Below are positions 23,299 through 34,316 of a DNA stretch of 64,000 bases, piece after piece. Location of the stretch: positions 1-64,000 of the forward strand of contig JAPYMA010000401.1 in NCBI GenBank assembly GCA_035041965.1, written 5' to 3'. Source of the DNA: Anisakis pegreffii (taxonomy: Eukaryota; Nematoda; Chromadorea; Rhabditida; Anisakidae). The notes beneath the pieces are model-generated. The model saw nothing but the letters and a program-made list of their open reading frames with translations. It was not told where the DNA came from and made no database searches. Both the position numbers and the translations under genes were made by a program. How positions within the stretch are numbered: the stretch's first letter is position 1; each line of letters starts with the position of its first letter.

Positions 23299-24475
23299 CA
23301 TCATTATGATGATGCGTTTGGATTGTTCATATTTGTATTTTTGTTTGTATATTCATTAATTCATATTCACGATTCACAAAATTTCAGTGATGTTGTTTCA
23401 TTACAGTTCACTTCGTATCTGTTTGATTTAAGTGGATATTTTTGTTCGAGAATTGACGTGTTTCATTGATATCAATCACCTCAGTGGTAATCTCTTTTAA
23501 TGAACAATCTCGGTTGATTGAATTTGACTGAAGTGTATGGTTTTGATTATTTTGACAATTATCATCTTAGGCAGTAATTATTTTTGGATTCGATCGATAT
23601 GTATTGCGCTTGTTCATTGTTTTGTTCTTATTGAATATGATATGATACGTGCTTGTATTATACTTATGTGATATGGGTACTTTTTTACTTTAGGGGATTG
23701 CACGTAAGCACGCTTGCGCATGTCACGCCTACTGCGCATGGCCTCAGCCTAAGTGTGACCTCAGCCTCATCTAAGCGTAGCCTCAGGCACGCTCGATGCT
23801 ACAACAGAAGCTAGCAAGCGAGCTCAGGCTTAGGATGAGATTACGCTTAGGCTGAAGCCATGCGCAGTAGGCGTTTCGGTGTGGCTTGCTCGCGTGCGAT
23901 CCCTCAAAGTAAAAAAGTGCCGTGATATGAATATTACTCAGTAAAACTGGCAATAATACCTTCATTTAATGACACATTCAAACATACGGTTCTATAACCG
24001 TTATTGTACTATTGCCTTATTTGATTCGAGCGAACTCGTTGTTTTGGTATATGACAAAAGAGGAACATAGAGAGAGAGTTTGTTGTTTCATGGAGAGCAA
24101 GGTGTGTTTTAATTAATGAGTTAATGAGTTAATTGCACCAGAAGTGATCGGATTATACACTGATACTGGCATTATAACTGCATGCATTCGAGGAAATAAA
24201 GTAATTTAACTGGAATGAAGCATCTATTCGATCATACATGTACTTTTTATCAGTGCAGTACATCATTCGTTCCTCGGCCTTTTGTTGTTCGGTCGTGATG
24301 AAGAGTGAATTGTGAAAGTGTCTTGACCTTTGATGTGGATATAATGAAGGATTATTCGTATGTTGAAGAGATAATTATTGTTGGTGGGAAATGAAGTGGA
24401 TCAGATGAGAGCGTGATAGTGACTGATCTAGGTGATAATATGTGATTTTTAATGTGATGGTGGTGTTGTAAGGGA
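23299..24475. other. Intergenic spacer BRMS1-NAA35
   Basis: 1.2 kb, no gene. Dominated by the 246-bp fold-back element listed separately. Confidence 0.5.
23676..23921. mobile_element. Fold-back MITE with 8-bp target duplication
   Basis: The ends are near-perfect inverted repeats: GGTACTTTTTTACTTT at 23676-23691 and the complement of GGCACTTTTTTACTTT at 23906-23921. Pairing continues inward for about 100 bp per arm through shared blocks such as GCCTACTGCGCATGGC and TCAGCCTAAG. The octamer GTGATATG flanks it directly on both sides (23668-23675 and 23922-23929), which is a perfect target-site duplication. An 8-bp duplication is typical of hAT-like transposases. The interior is much GC-richer than its surroundings and rich in CCTAAGC/TTAGGC-like words. 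There is no coding capacity, so it would be non-autonomous. Confidence 0.85.
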
Positions 24476-27400
24476 ATGAGTGATGATACATCGACACGGC
24501 AGTCACTCCAGGCACTTCTCAGTCAAGCAGTGGACAGTCTTTCGAATGGCACTGCCATTGCGCCGAATGAATCGAGCACCACTGATGTGGACATCACTGA
24601 GGAATTCCTTAATGAATGTTCAAGTTAGTCCATTTATTATTGGCTTGTTGTTTTGCAAGAGTAAAGTTGTTGAGTGGTTAATGAAGATGAAATTCGGACG
24701 GTGGTGATATGGTAAGGGTTAATGAATTGAACTGTCAATTTAGAAATGAAGCTGGGCGAGTTGGCGATGAGCGACAACTTTCAGCTGTGTGAAGCGATGA
24801 GTGCCATTGGTATGTGAGAATTTCGATTAAGTTTGGTTAGTGGCATTGGTTAGTAAGTGGTGAGTATTGATAAGTGATTTAGAGTTGATGGATCCGAAGA
24901 TGGATATCGGAATGGTGGCGTTCGATAGGTCGATACGATTCGATTGTTTGGTGCAGTCGGGTCGTTTGAATGTCACTCAAATGGATCTGAAAGAGTTACT
25001 GAGCACTATGGATGCCATGTTTGCCTCTTTGATGTCTTGGCTCGATGGTAATTCCATCGCACAAACTGTTCGTTCGTTCGTTTATAGAGTATACATTTGC
25101 CGTGTCCTATTATGAGCATATTCATTATTGTTCATTCAATACGAGTTGATTGTCTAAATGTGTTTAATTGTTTCAGTTATTTACGTGTGTTTGTTTGCAC
25201 GACGTTAAATCAATCCAAGATCAAACTCTTTCGTCGTTTTGTTATGCGATGCTTTCATTGTCCTCTTCATTCAGGTATATTATCCAGACAGCTGCAGTTT
25301 ATGAAGAGGTGAGTATTGTTTATAGTGCTTAGTGAAACTGATCGAGTGCCATTTGTGAGAGTATGGTGAGGAAGACGGATGCTTCTTTTCAGGAAGATTT
25401 CAATGGTTATTTCTTACCGGAGATCAAGACGATTCCTTTAACACATTTGTTGAGTTTGTTGAAGAGTACTGAGAATGAACTGCTACGCAAATTAAGGGTG
25501 AGTATGGCGTTATGGTGAATGAATTATCGATGTGATATAATTGAACAATCAATTTCAGCTTGATAAATCGGATCTTTTGGAAGCGATTCTGAATCGTGTA
25601 TCACTGTTAAGGTTTATGATTGTCGCTTTGACAGCCATTGTGCCACCACCGTCGAACATTCAAGACGGCTCGAGCATTGCTTTTAGGTTATATTGCATTC
25701 TATGAATTAGTAATAGATTGTTGCTACTTACTCGTTTCATCATCCATTACAATTTTGTTCTGATTTAATGATCGAATTCTTATTTCAAATAAACTTTCGT
25801 ATGTGATCAGTTTCAAGCAAATAACGGAACTATACACTTGCGATTGAATTTCAGACCGAATTTAGAAGATTGTTTCACATCTATGCGATCAGCGTGTTGC
25901 TTGTTAGAGAAGATTGAAGCAACCATAAAACTTGGTTTAGAGGCACCAAATGAGAATGATGGTCATCTTTTATTTTTATTTTGTTTTGGTTTAGCTATTG
26001 CATTTGATTGTTTTGTGCTGCTGCTTCGTTCTCATCATCATTACTATAATTCAGGTGATTTCGCATGGTTGCCAGCATTTGAACCCGAAGTGAATCGACG
26101 TTTTCTGCCACCGACCTTTCCCCGCAAAACTCAGATGCTGAGTAGAGTCGAGGGCATATCGTTGTTGAAGAAACTCGCCACACGAATACTGACAATAACT
26201 AGCGAGTTGCCCAATCGAATCGCCAACATCGAATCCACTCTTGTAATTGATTATTTCCTACCTCTCTAGCTCTTTAAGCAATCACCGTCCCTTCGTTAGT
26301 ATCAATGTCCGATCGATCATTTCATTGCCATTCGAAATGCAGTTGTGTTTAACAGCCTATTCCAACTCACAAGTGCAAATAACAATAATGATAATAATAA
26401 TAATATCTTTAACAGTGCTTTCTGCGATGGTTCAGTGTGTCGGAAAGCTGTGTGCTATCACGATCTTTACTTCAATTGGTTTATTTGCCCAACGATGACC
26501 GTATAATGGGTCGTACTCATCTGTCGGATGTCGTAATCGATTCCCTCAAACTCTTCGCCGCACCTCCCATCTTAGACCCTTCGTATCCTTTCAATCATTC
26601 ATTCATTGTTTTCATTTCACATCCATTGTGATTGGTCAGCAGGCAGATAAGGTGATAATTTACATGATTGCAGATGTACATTATCATCAGACAGCCGTTG
26701 TCGTTCAATGTGGTCAGAGTTTATCAATGATTCGGTGAAAGTGTTCTTGGGTGTTATTCAGATGTTTGGCTTGAATCTGGCCAGACAACGTGAGAAGATC
26801 GCTTGTTGCATTGAGGATTTCTCAGCGCTTCAAAACGAAGTCAGTTCATATTTATAGAATGAGCGTGTTTTTGTGTTGTTGCTATATAAATGTGTTGTGA
26901 TTAAGGCAGAACGATTGGAATCAGAGTTCGATGCGTTCTTAATGTCACAATCAAGCACACCAACGCACAACCCACAAGCATCCACTTCTTCGGCATCATC
27001 GCCGTGGAATATTCAGCTGTCATTGACCTCTTTCGTCTTATATCACACTCTGTTGCTCATCGACTACCATTTCTTCTTGTCCTTTAAACTCGACCTCTTT
27101 GCTCATTTCGAATATCCTTATGTGTATTGGTTGGTTTTGTTGCTGGTTACCTCTTAATTGCTTAATGAGATGAGTTTGTTGTGTTGATGTGCTGAATGAA
27201 TTGAAGGTACATGAGTGAAGTGGTATTCAAATGGCTACTGAATACGATCGATCGGTCACATACACTCATTATAGCCGATTACAAACGATGTAGGTTTTGG
27301 TGGTTTGTTGAATTTTGGTTGTGTGGTGAGATGATGAGTTTGTTTATATGGATGTGTATTCGATTAGATTCGTGATTGCAGCCATCAAGGACAAGAAGAA

Positions 27401-28161
27401 GACTGATAGGAAACGCAACGTTAGATCGAAAAAGGAAACCGAATTGAGGAAACGCATTTCCGATGGACAACGCTCACTACTTTTCTACAGAGCGCAGGCT
27501 ACCATTGCTGATGCATTTTTCAAGGTTTTGTTCGAATGCTTTGCGTCGTAGCGGTCAGTGATGATCTATAAAATTAAAGGTGTCCGTGGGCTTGATATCA
27601 GCCGGTAAAATCCGTGTGCCGTCGGGTGATGCAGATGCAGAGCGCTACCGATTCGAGCATCGAATGTTTCCGTTCAGCTCGTTGTCAGCACCGCTCATTC
27701 TCAGCTATGTACAGTTCAGAGAGATGTCCAGGTATATTCATTCGATTGCTCAATAACGATGCTCAGTGACTCGGTTGCAGTCAGCAAGAACAATTGCAGA
27801 GTAAGTGCACTGTTGTCATTGGGTCATTCGAGATGCTTTCAACAAGCGGCCGAGTGCTTCGAGTTGGCACGATCCGAACTCGATAAACTCGACTCGCTAT
27901 CACCAAGCAATGACTCGCTGCTCGATAATCACCCTTGTGCCATCTCACAGCTGTGCAAACGTAACGCTGTCGTCGCTAGAATCCTCTCGTCTGGCAGTAG
28001 AATTGATGTTATTTTTTACTACATTTGTTATTATTATTATTTCTGTTCATTGTCTATTTAATCGTTTATTTATGTTATTTAAACTTTTTGTGTTTCAGTC
28101 AGTGATCAGTTTTGAATTTACTCCCAGCTCGGTGATATATCCATTGCTCAAAATCAGTTAG
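24476..28161 (+). CDS. NAA35: N-alpha-acetyltransferase 35, NatC auxiliary subunit
   Basis: MAK10-type scaffold of the NatC complex, which acetylates nascent proteins at the ribosome with NAA30 and NAA38. Sixteen exons: 24476-24623, 24744-24809, 24883-25067, 25177-25308, 25393-25497, 25559-25686, 25855-25961, 26055-26242, 26416-26582, 26674-26839, 26906-27129, 27207-27289, 27382-27524, 27580-27731, 27800-28007, 28099-28161, giving 754 aa (human 725). Hallmarks: VDITEEFLNEC, then EAMSAIELMDPKMDIGM (about residues 64-81), FEPEVNRRFLPPTFPR, ESCVLSRSLLQ, the Arg-rich LARQREKIACCIEDFSALQ, YVYWYMSEVVFKWLL, a basic KDKKKTDRKR stretch and the C-terminal FEFTPSSVIYPLLKI. A candidate poly(A) signal follows at 28206. 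No break or missing segment seen. Confidence 0.93.
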
Positions 28162-29005
28162 TCGGTATGTGGATGGCCGAAACAATCAAAGAAACAAGAG
28201 ATGATAATAAAAATATATTGTGATCGATGTGTTGATTGGTTGATCATTTAAATTGATTTATTCGAGATGAGTTTATTCGAAGTTTAATAGAGTTGTTTGT
28301 TTATTGTGTTCATTTTGTGAAATATAATAAAATGTTTCAATAATTGTTTTGCTTATGTGAGTGGATTCAGTTGTTGTACATCTACTGTTTGTATATGCCA
28401 AATATTTGCGGATGTTCTTTGCTCAACCTGGAAGATGTGTTCTTGATGAGCGTGTGATTCATTTCGTCTACGAGTATCTGCCTATCACTGAGCACGCTTG
28501 TCTGATCATGTATGCACCGCAGTTGTGCCAGTGATCAGCGAACACTAAATTCGGGTGGTCATCGACCAATCTCAAACCCTGTCAATGACCACCGAAAATA
28601 CCTTTCGCTTCGAAAATACAGTACAGATGTGCTTATGTTGTTCGCTTCATCACTCATATACATTCTATCACTGTAGATCAATATCAATACGTTGCTGAAG
28701 CTCTATAGAGGTTACCGTACTTCAAGGTAACCGTACTGTCGAGTTTGCACGGTAGTATGTGTGAATTTCTTTGTACCATTCGATTGCTCAGAATCTCTAC
28801 ATTCAGAATATCACATATTTTGCCAAGCAATAATGATTAGTTGAGGAGATATAGCTATTTTCTCAGTGCTATAGCGATCGCTTTAAAGCACTCGTCAGTG
28901 CTGAATTGGATGCGTGAGGAAGCGCGACACTTAACATAATGGTGCCATTTTGGTTGATGTAGAATGCTTGTATTCGAGTGAATTACTTCAGAAATATTCA
29001 ACGGA
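28162..29005. other. Spacer NAA35-MRPS2
   Basis: 844 bp. Holds a poly(A) signal at 28206-28211, a GGTTACC/GGTAACC hairpin-like pair near 28712-28733 and, at 28840-28862, a stretch that matches 63900-63922 (repeat listed separately). No gene seen. Confidence 0.5.
28206..28211 (+). promoter_or_regulatory. Candidate poly(A) signal of NAA35
   Basis: AATAAA, 45 bases after the NAA35 stop codon, in an A-rich context. Position fits a short nematode 3' UTR. Confidence 0.5.
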
Positions 29006-30835
29006 ATGTTGTTACCTTCAAACATCCTTCGATGTGTCGTGCCTAAACCCAAACATATCAGCAGATTCGTTGTTCAAAATATTCGTCGGTCGTCAACACT
29101 CGCCCAACCTGACACACTAACCCTTCAAAAGGCAACTGTACAACCTTCAGTTCTCAAGTATACTCTCTTTTGTCGATTTCTTCCTTAACAATTTTGTATA
29201 TCAGCTTCTTGACTCAACATAAAATTAAACAATAATCAGTTTGTTTTCTAATCAGCACTCAGTTTCGTATCACTCTCAATTACTGCCCAATAATCAGTAG
29301 ATCAACCAATAGTGGGTGAATTCACAAAAATCTCATGATGTTGTTGAAATGTTTTGAAATGTTTGAAATGTTTTTTTTTTGAAATTTGAAATGTTCTAGG
29401 CCGTACATAGGTGACGCATTGAAACAAGATGATTATTTTGGATTGAGTCGGCTGGTGACAGTTGAGGATATGTTCAATGCGCGAGTGCATTATGGGCATC
29501 GAGTTAGTTCAGTTTCTTTCTTATATCTATGCACAGAAACGTAATTGTTTCCTCAATTAAACACTGCAATTTTTTCGTGAAATTATCCAGCAGAGTATAA
29601 GATTATTTGTATGGTTGGACACAGCGTTGTGTTCGTTTCAAATTCGTTCATTCGCTGTTTTGAAATAATTTTATGTTCGTTGAAGTAGGTTGTGGACATA
29701 ACTAGGACTGTGTAATGAATCGATCTGGGAATGACAAGTATTCATCAGATCGTTGACGTAATGAATGGTCTGACTGCCTTAAGGATTAGCCAAAAAGTAT
29801 TGACATACCAAAAGTTTGACTGAGCTAGCTTAACTCCAAGCCTGCGCTTAACCTTGGTCTGGCACCTAGACTCAGGTTTATGTTTGGCATAAGCCTAACT
29901 TAAACCTTCAAGATCAGGTCATTTTAACAATAATGAGAGTTTTAGTGGGCACATGACTATAGTATTGTTAAAAAACATATCTAACTGCAATAAACGTTAT
30001 TGGTTGCTTTCTCTGAGATTGTGCAGATTTGGAAGAGATAAAACTAGAAATATAGCGAATTGTTGTGCAATGACGTGATAATTATAGATTGGAACGTTGA
30101 ATAAAAAAATGAAGTGGGCATTGTTTGGTGAACGACTGGGCATATGTATCTTCGATCTGGATATCACTCGAGTGCATCTCATTCGAGCACTTAATTTCAT
30201 TGCACATATCGCCTTCAGAGGTGGCATCATCCTGTTTGTCTCTTCTGATAGGTATTGTTGTTTTAATGTGGCGATTGCTTAAATACTTGATCAGGCTCAA
30301 TTAAAGAGTTCAGGAATAACCTATTGACGATAGAACGCTTGGCGAGTTCGTGTGGTCAGTATGCACACATCCGTAAATGGCAACAAGGAACACTGACTAA
30401 TTCGAGGCAACTGTTTGGTGCACCTATCAGATTACCTGATACTGTGGTTTTCTTGTCGACCCTCACTTCGGTTCGTCGTTATCCATCGCAATTGCATTCG
30501 AATGTGCTTCATTTAAATCAACACTACGTTAAGAATACTCAATTCAATGCATTCTGAAATGTGTTGTCCATTCGATTTAACAAATTCGGTCATTTGACTA
30601 ACAATGGCCAGAAATTTAGGTGCTGGAAACGCATCCGGCAGTAATTGAATGTGCTAAAATGGCAATACCGTCGATCGGTGTGGTTGATTCGAATTCCGAT
30701 CCATCATATATAACGTACTCGATACCAGGCAACGATGACACCTCAACCAGTGTGGAATATTTCATGAATCTGTTCGTTAAAGCCATTCAAGCCGGTAAAG
30801 AGGCTAGAAATTCAGAGAAACGAAACGACTCTTAA
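29006..30835 (+). CDS. MRPS2: Mitochondrial small-subunit ribosomal protein uS2m
   Basis: Component of the 28S mitoribosomal subunit, homologous to bacterial S2. Five exons: 29006-29157, 29400-29502, 30088-30251, 30314-30470, 30620-30835, giving 263 aa, close to human MRPS2 (296). The N-terminus is basic and Ser-rich (presequence). The S2 fold shows VEDMFNARVHYGHR, FGERLGICIFDLDIT, IAHIAFRGGIILFVSS, then GTLTNSRQLFG with LPDTVVFL, and the closing IPSIGVVDSNSDPSYITY and IPGNDD. These are the most conserved positions of the family. AATAAA follows the stop within a few bases. The 5' neighbour NAA35 ends 844 bp upstream, too far for a typical worm operon. Confidence 0.93.
29818..29920. repeat. 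GCCTAA-type degenerate repeat in MRPS2 intron
   Basis: Within the MRPS2 intron 29503-30087. Repeats of CCAAGCC, AAGCCTAACTT and complementary words (AGACTCAGG), with loose inverted symmetry. Composition matches the patches at 20218-20375 and 23676-23921. Seen as pattern only. Confidence 0.4.
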
Positions 30836-32049
30836 CTGTAAATAAAATTTTTGTAGTGCGTTTGCGGAATGATTGACCTCGAGCGATTGAGTTTGCCGAG
30901 GTGAAATGAATTGCAAATGAATTGTTTTTGTAATATATTGTCGTTGGTGTGGTGAAATTTGTATTTTTTGATGTTGAGAATTGTTATTTTGTGAATTATC
31001 ATTGTTGATTGTTGAGAGGTAGTTTGTCGTTTAGAATAAACTGAAGTTTTGATTGCTTTCGAATAATAATAGTGGTCGTATGGTTGTGTTCTTGCGATAC
31101 GTTGTTTGTTGTTTGAAGTGATGCATAATTGAGTTTGTTCTCATTGGTGATATTTGTGGATTTATTTGATTGATTGTGGAGTGATGGATGGATGTTCGAT
31201 TGACGATGATCAAAATCGATTGAAATTATTGGGATTCGTTTAGGGTGCAGTGAATAGATGAGCTGAATGACGACTATATGCAATTGCTTTTATTGATTTT
31301 GAATTAGTTGATTGCGAAACGAATCAAAAAACTTTGCGTATTCAAATTAGTGTTGCACTCTGACAATGAGATTGTTTTGAAAGATTCTCGATTGAAACTG
31401 TTTTTATTGAGGGTGCATATCGGTCGTTGTTTTGTTCGTTTCTGAGGCGTCGCCAATCATTTCTGAGATGTTGTCCGACTGTTTGGGTAATTTTATTACT
31501 CACATTCATTACGAGTTTCATTACCTTTTTCATTTACTTGTGCTGTAATTATGTCAACTTTGGAAGAATTTTCGTTTTCTTGACAAGATTTTAATCAGAT
31601 GAATTTCGCAACTGCGATAAAAAGTCGCATAGCTTCAAACTCTAATTTCCGTATGAAGGTCTCTTCTTAAGTGTTTCAAATAGGAGGTGTAGACAGTGAA
31701 AGATGTTTCGAAATGCAACGGATTCTAAAATTTGGCATTAAAACCGCGTATTTGAACGAATGTAATTTCCACATTTTACTTGTCGTATTATAGTACGTTT
31801 GGTATTTATGCATCAGTGCTTATTTTCCAAAGGTATCGACATTTTAGTGTATAATGTATTTTAACAATGTGCAAGTTATTTTGACGAGTATGTGCTTGAT
31901 TCAGTTCGATATTGTGATGTGGAGTGCATCTAAATGCGTTGCGTGTTTAGTCGTAGTTTGTTGTACTCTCCTCGTTCGAACGCGTTGAATGGTTGGTTAG
32001 TTGGTTGATTGTGATAAAATCAAATTGTAGTTAAGTTGAGCAAGTGGAG
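30836..32049. other. Spacer MRPS2-DPY30
   Basis: 1.2 kb, AT-rich. Contains the MRPS2 poly(A) signal AATAAA at 30841-30846. Minus-strand open frames here are Asn/Thr-rich and look like by-products of T-rich spacer sequence. No gene seen. Confidence 0.5.
30841..30846 (+). promoter_or_regulatory. Candidate poly(A) signal of MRPS2
   Basis: AATAAA, starting six bases after the MRPS2 stop codon and followed by a T-rich stretch. Very close to the stop, so the 3' UTR would be extremely short. Confidence 0.5.
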
Positions 32050-32642
32050 ATGTCGGCCATGGATGTAACCGAAAGTAGTGCGACGCCAACCGCTGAAGGT
32101 GAACAAAAGCCTGTTGAAGAGCCAAAAGAGGCTGAGGAGAAGAAGGTGGGTCATTTCACAATGAGGCTTGGTCGCATCGTTCTGTTCATCAATCTGTATC
32201 GAGCAATGTGGCTCACTAAAACTAATTGAACATACTTCAGAGTGATGAAAATGCTGCAACTGCACCAGCGCAAGAAGAGACACCCAAAGCAGCCGAACCA
32301 ACACAACAAGCTCCAACTGAATCAACCGAACCGAGCGCCACTGCACCCGAACCTGAAAAGAAAGAGGTTTTTTGTGAAGCACTGAATTCCATCCAACACT
32401 GAAACTGAATCAAATTGCAGAGTGGGGCGGCAAGTGCAGGTGACAACGACATAACGTCAACAATGAATTCAACCATCCCAACCCGGCAATATCTCGACCA
32501 GACTGTCGTTCCGATTTTGCTGCAAGCGTTGGGTGCTTTGGCCAAGGAACGACCACCGAATCCCATCGAGTATCTGGCCAACTATCTTCTCAAAGAGAAG
32601 GATCGTTTCGCAATCACTCCCAGCGATGCAACACCGCATTAA
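32050..32642 (+). CDS. dpy-30: DPY-30, COMPASS/MLL complex subunit
   Basis: Small dimeric core subunit of SET1/MLL H3K4 methyltransferase complexes. In worms it is also needed for dosage compensation. Three exons: 32050-32145, 32241-32366, 32421-32642, giving 147 aa. Residues 1-90 are low-complexity and acidic (Ala/Glu/Pro/Thr-rich), encoded by exons 1 and 2. The Dpy-30 helical hairpin lies at about 94-135: [12 protein letters not shown], then [20 protein letters not shown] and ANYLLKEKD, matching the family over the full motif. The start is the first ATG (MSAMDV). An in-frame ATG nine bases on would also work. The N-terminal tail is longer than in C. elegans DPY-30 (123 aa in total), otherwise nothing unusual. 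Confidence 0.93.
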
Positions 32643-33389
32643 CGCTCTGTTCATTCACTTCATCCAATTCCATTCGATCCGTTTGATTTATTATTATTTG
32701 TCTTATGAATTCACAATCATCCGTTTATCCATACAGCATAATGCACCACTCGTCATCATTTCATTAACAGTTAATATCAACATCTTGTTTATTGAAACAT
32801 CGAAACGATCAGTAGCATTCACTGAGGGTGTGTTATTGTTGCATGGATAAATCAGCATCTTATGTGCTCTATTAAGTTACTAGAACTATTATTATGAATG
32901 TCATCAGTTCTGCGGTTGTTATGACATTTATATGTTCGTGTTTCTATTCTCACCGTGATCAGAACAATACCGTTATACATCTTTTAAAGTCCTTGTTATT
33001 TTGATATATCACTCATCGAATATCGATGGTCAATTGATCCATATTCATACTTCATCAAAGTCATTACTTGTCGTTTTTTTCGTTTCGAGCAAACTGCCGT
33101 TGGAACCTCCAACGAACATCCGTCTATTGTCGTTTCAGTACTAATGCGGTCATTTTGTTTTGTTTGTATGATTCTAATAAATGTCTTGTTGGTATTCTCA
33201 AAGTTTTATCGCTTGAAATGGCTATTTTGAACGTATACTACTGCTGTGGCGTATTGGTAAATTGATGTGTGGATTTTTTAGTGGTGGTAGACACTGAAAA
33301 TTTATGGTGAAGTTGCATGGTGATTTCGGAATTGATGGCTTAATGCTGTAAATTCTATTGAGGCAGGTTGGGAGGGGAGAGGTGATGTA

Positions 33390-33443
33390 GTTAGAGGGTT
33401 AGGGCAATGCGTTGCAACCAACGCATTGTCCTAACCCTCTAAC
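33390..33443. repeat. Inverted repeat, 24-bp arms
   Basis: Arms 33390-33413 and 33420-33443 pair with one mismatch around a 6-base loop. The arm contains AGGGTTAGGG. It lies 200 bp upstream of dispersed repeat copy B. Confidence 0.75.
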
Positions 33444-33644
33444 GTGCAGTGACATTTTTAACGTTTTGTCATCTGGAATTGATTGCTGGGTGGTGATTAA
33501 GCTAGCTTCGTCGTCAAACAAAGCTGCAAAACGTATGCTTTCCTTACCTAGTAAAGTTCTGTTGGACTATGCTAAGAGGAGCACTTTAGAGGTATACATA
33601 CACTTCGTCAAGAACGAACGGAGTGATAGTTCACCAAGTGATGG

Positions 33645-33990
33645 GCGTCATAACTCTCCTAACTTAACAATTGGCGACAAAATTTAAAACAGCAGTTTCT
33701 GTAGTACTCAATCTCGGCTACAACATGGTATATATCATGATTATAAATTTTTCCTGCCGGGTGGGTACCAGTTCAAATTATCTGTTGCATTTTTGCCGTT
33801 AACACGAAATCGCAAATCTCGGATATATCTTGCTTTGTTCTCCGGGGTCTGCGCTACAAAATGATATATGAATTGCTCGGATTCATTCCCGTTGGATGGG
33901 TAAGAAATTCACATTTCTGAACATATATCAAATGAAAATCCCACTTCTGTTAATTGGCGAGCTGTTACTCTTTTCGTCGTACTTGGCGAA
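33645..33990. repeat. Dispersed repeat, copy B
   Basis: 346-bp counterpart of 2127-2509 in the same orientation. It has the same 5' end motif, the same TTGGCGA heptamers, a shared block near 33850-33880 and the same 3' end ACTTGGCGAA. An internal section near 33685-33715 differs from copy A. Copy similarity looks about 75-80% by eye. Confidence 0.75.
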
Positions 33991-34316
33991 CTAGCAGCAC
34001 ACCTGTAGCATTGCGTCGCATCGGAATTCGTCTTGACGCGTGCGAGTACGTTATTGTCCCTTATCGGATCCTTGGTTTATATACTGGGTCGTTGATGTTA
34101 TTAAATCTGATTATCGAATAGTGAGAATTGAATCAGTTCAGCGTATAGTGGAATGATAAGCAGATAAACAGAGTTGATTTGTTATTGTCGCGATGCAATG
34201 TTGTCTCGTTTTGAGCGATTGCACGCCCGATTTCGTTAAATGTCATTTTCTTTGAGAGTCTAATCGAACGTGATTAAAATCTCAGATCTACAGTCTAATC
34301 ACTGATTCGAATCGAA

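Larger units (their letters stand above)
32643..34316. other. Spacer DPY30-RNP1
   Basis: 1.7 kb with no assignable gene. Contains the hairpin at 33390-33443 and dispersed repeat copy B at 33645-33990, listed separately. The open frame 33412-33687 spans both repeats and is not supported as a gene. Confidence 0.5.

Noticed and set aside
26247..26498. Open frames in NAA35 introns and alternative frames
   Set aside because: Overlap the intron 26243-26415 and exon 9 in the wrong frame; the NAA35 reading is fixed by homology.
33412..33687. 91-residue plus-strand open frame
   Set aside because: Spans the hairpin at 33390 and the start of dispersed repeat copy B, so it is not an independent gene.
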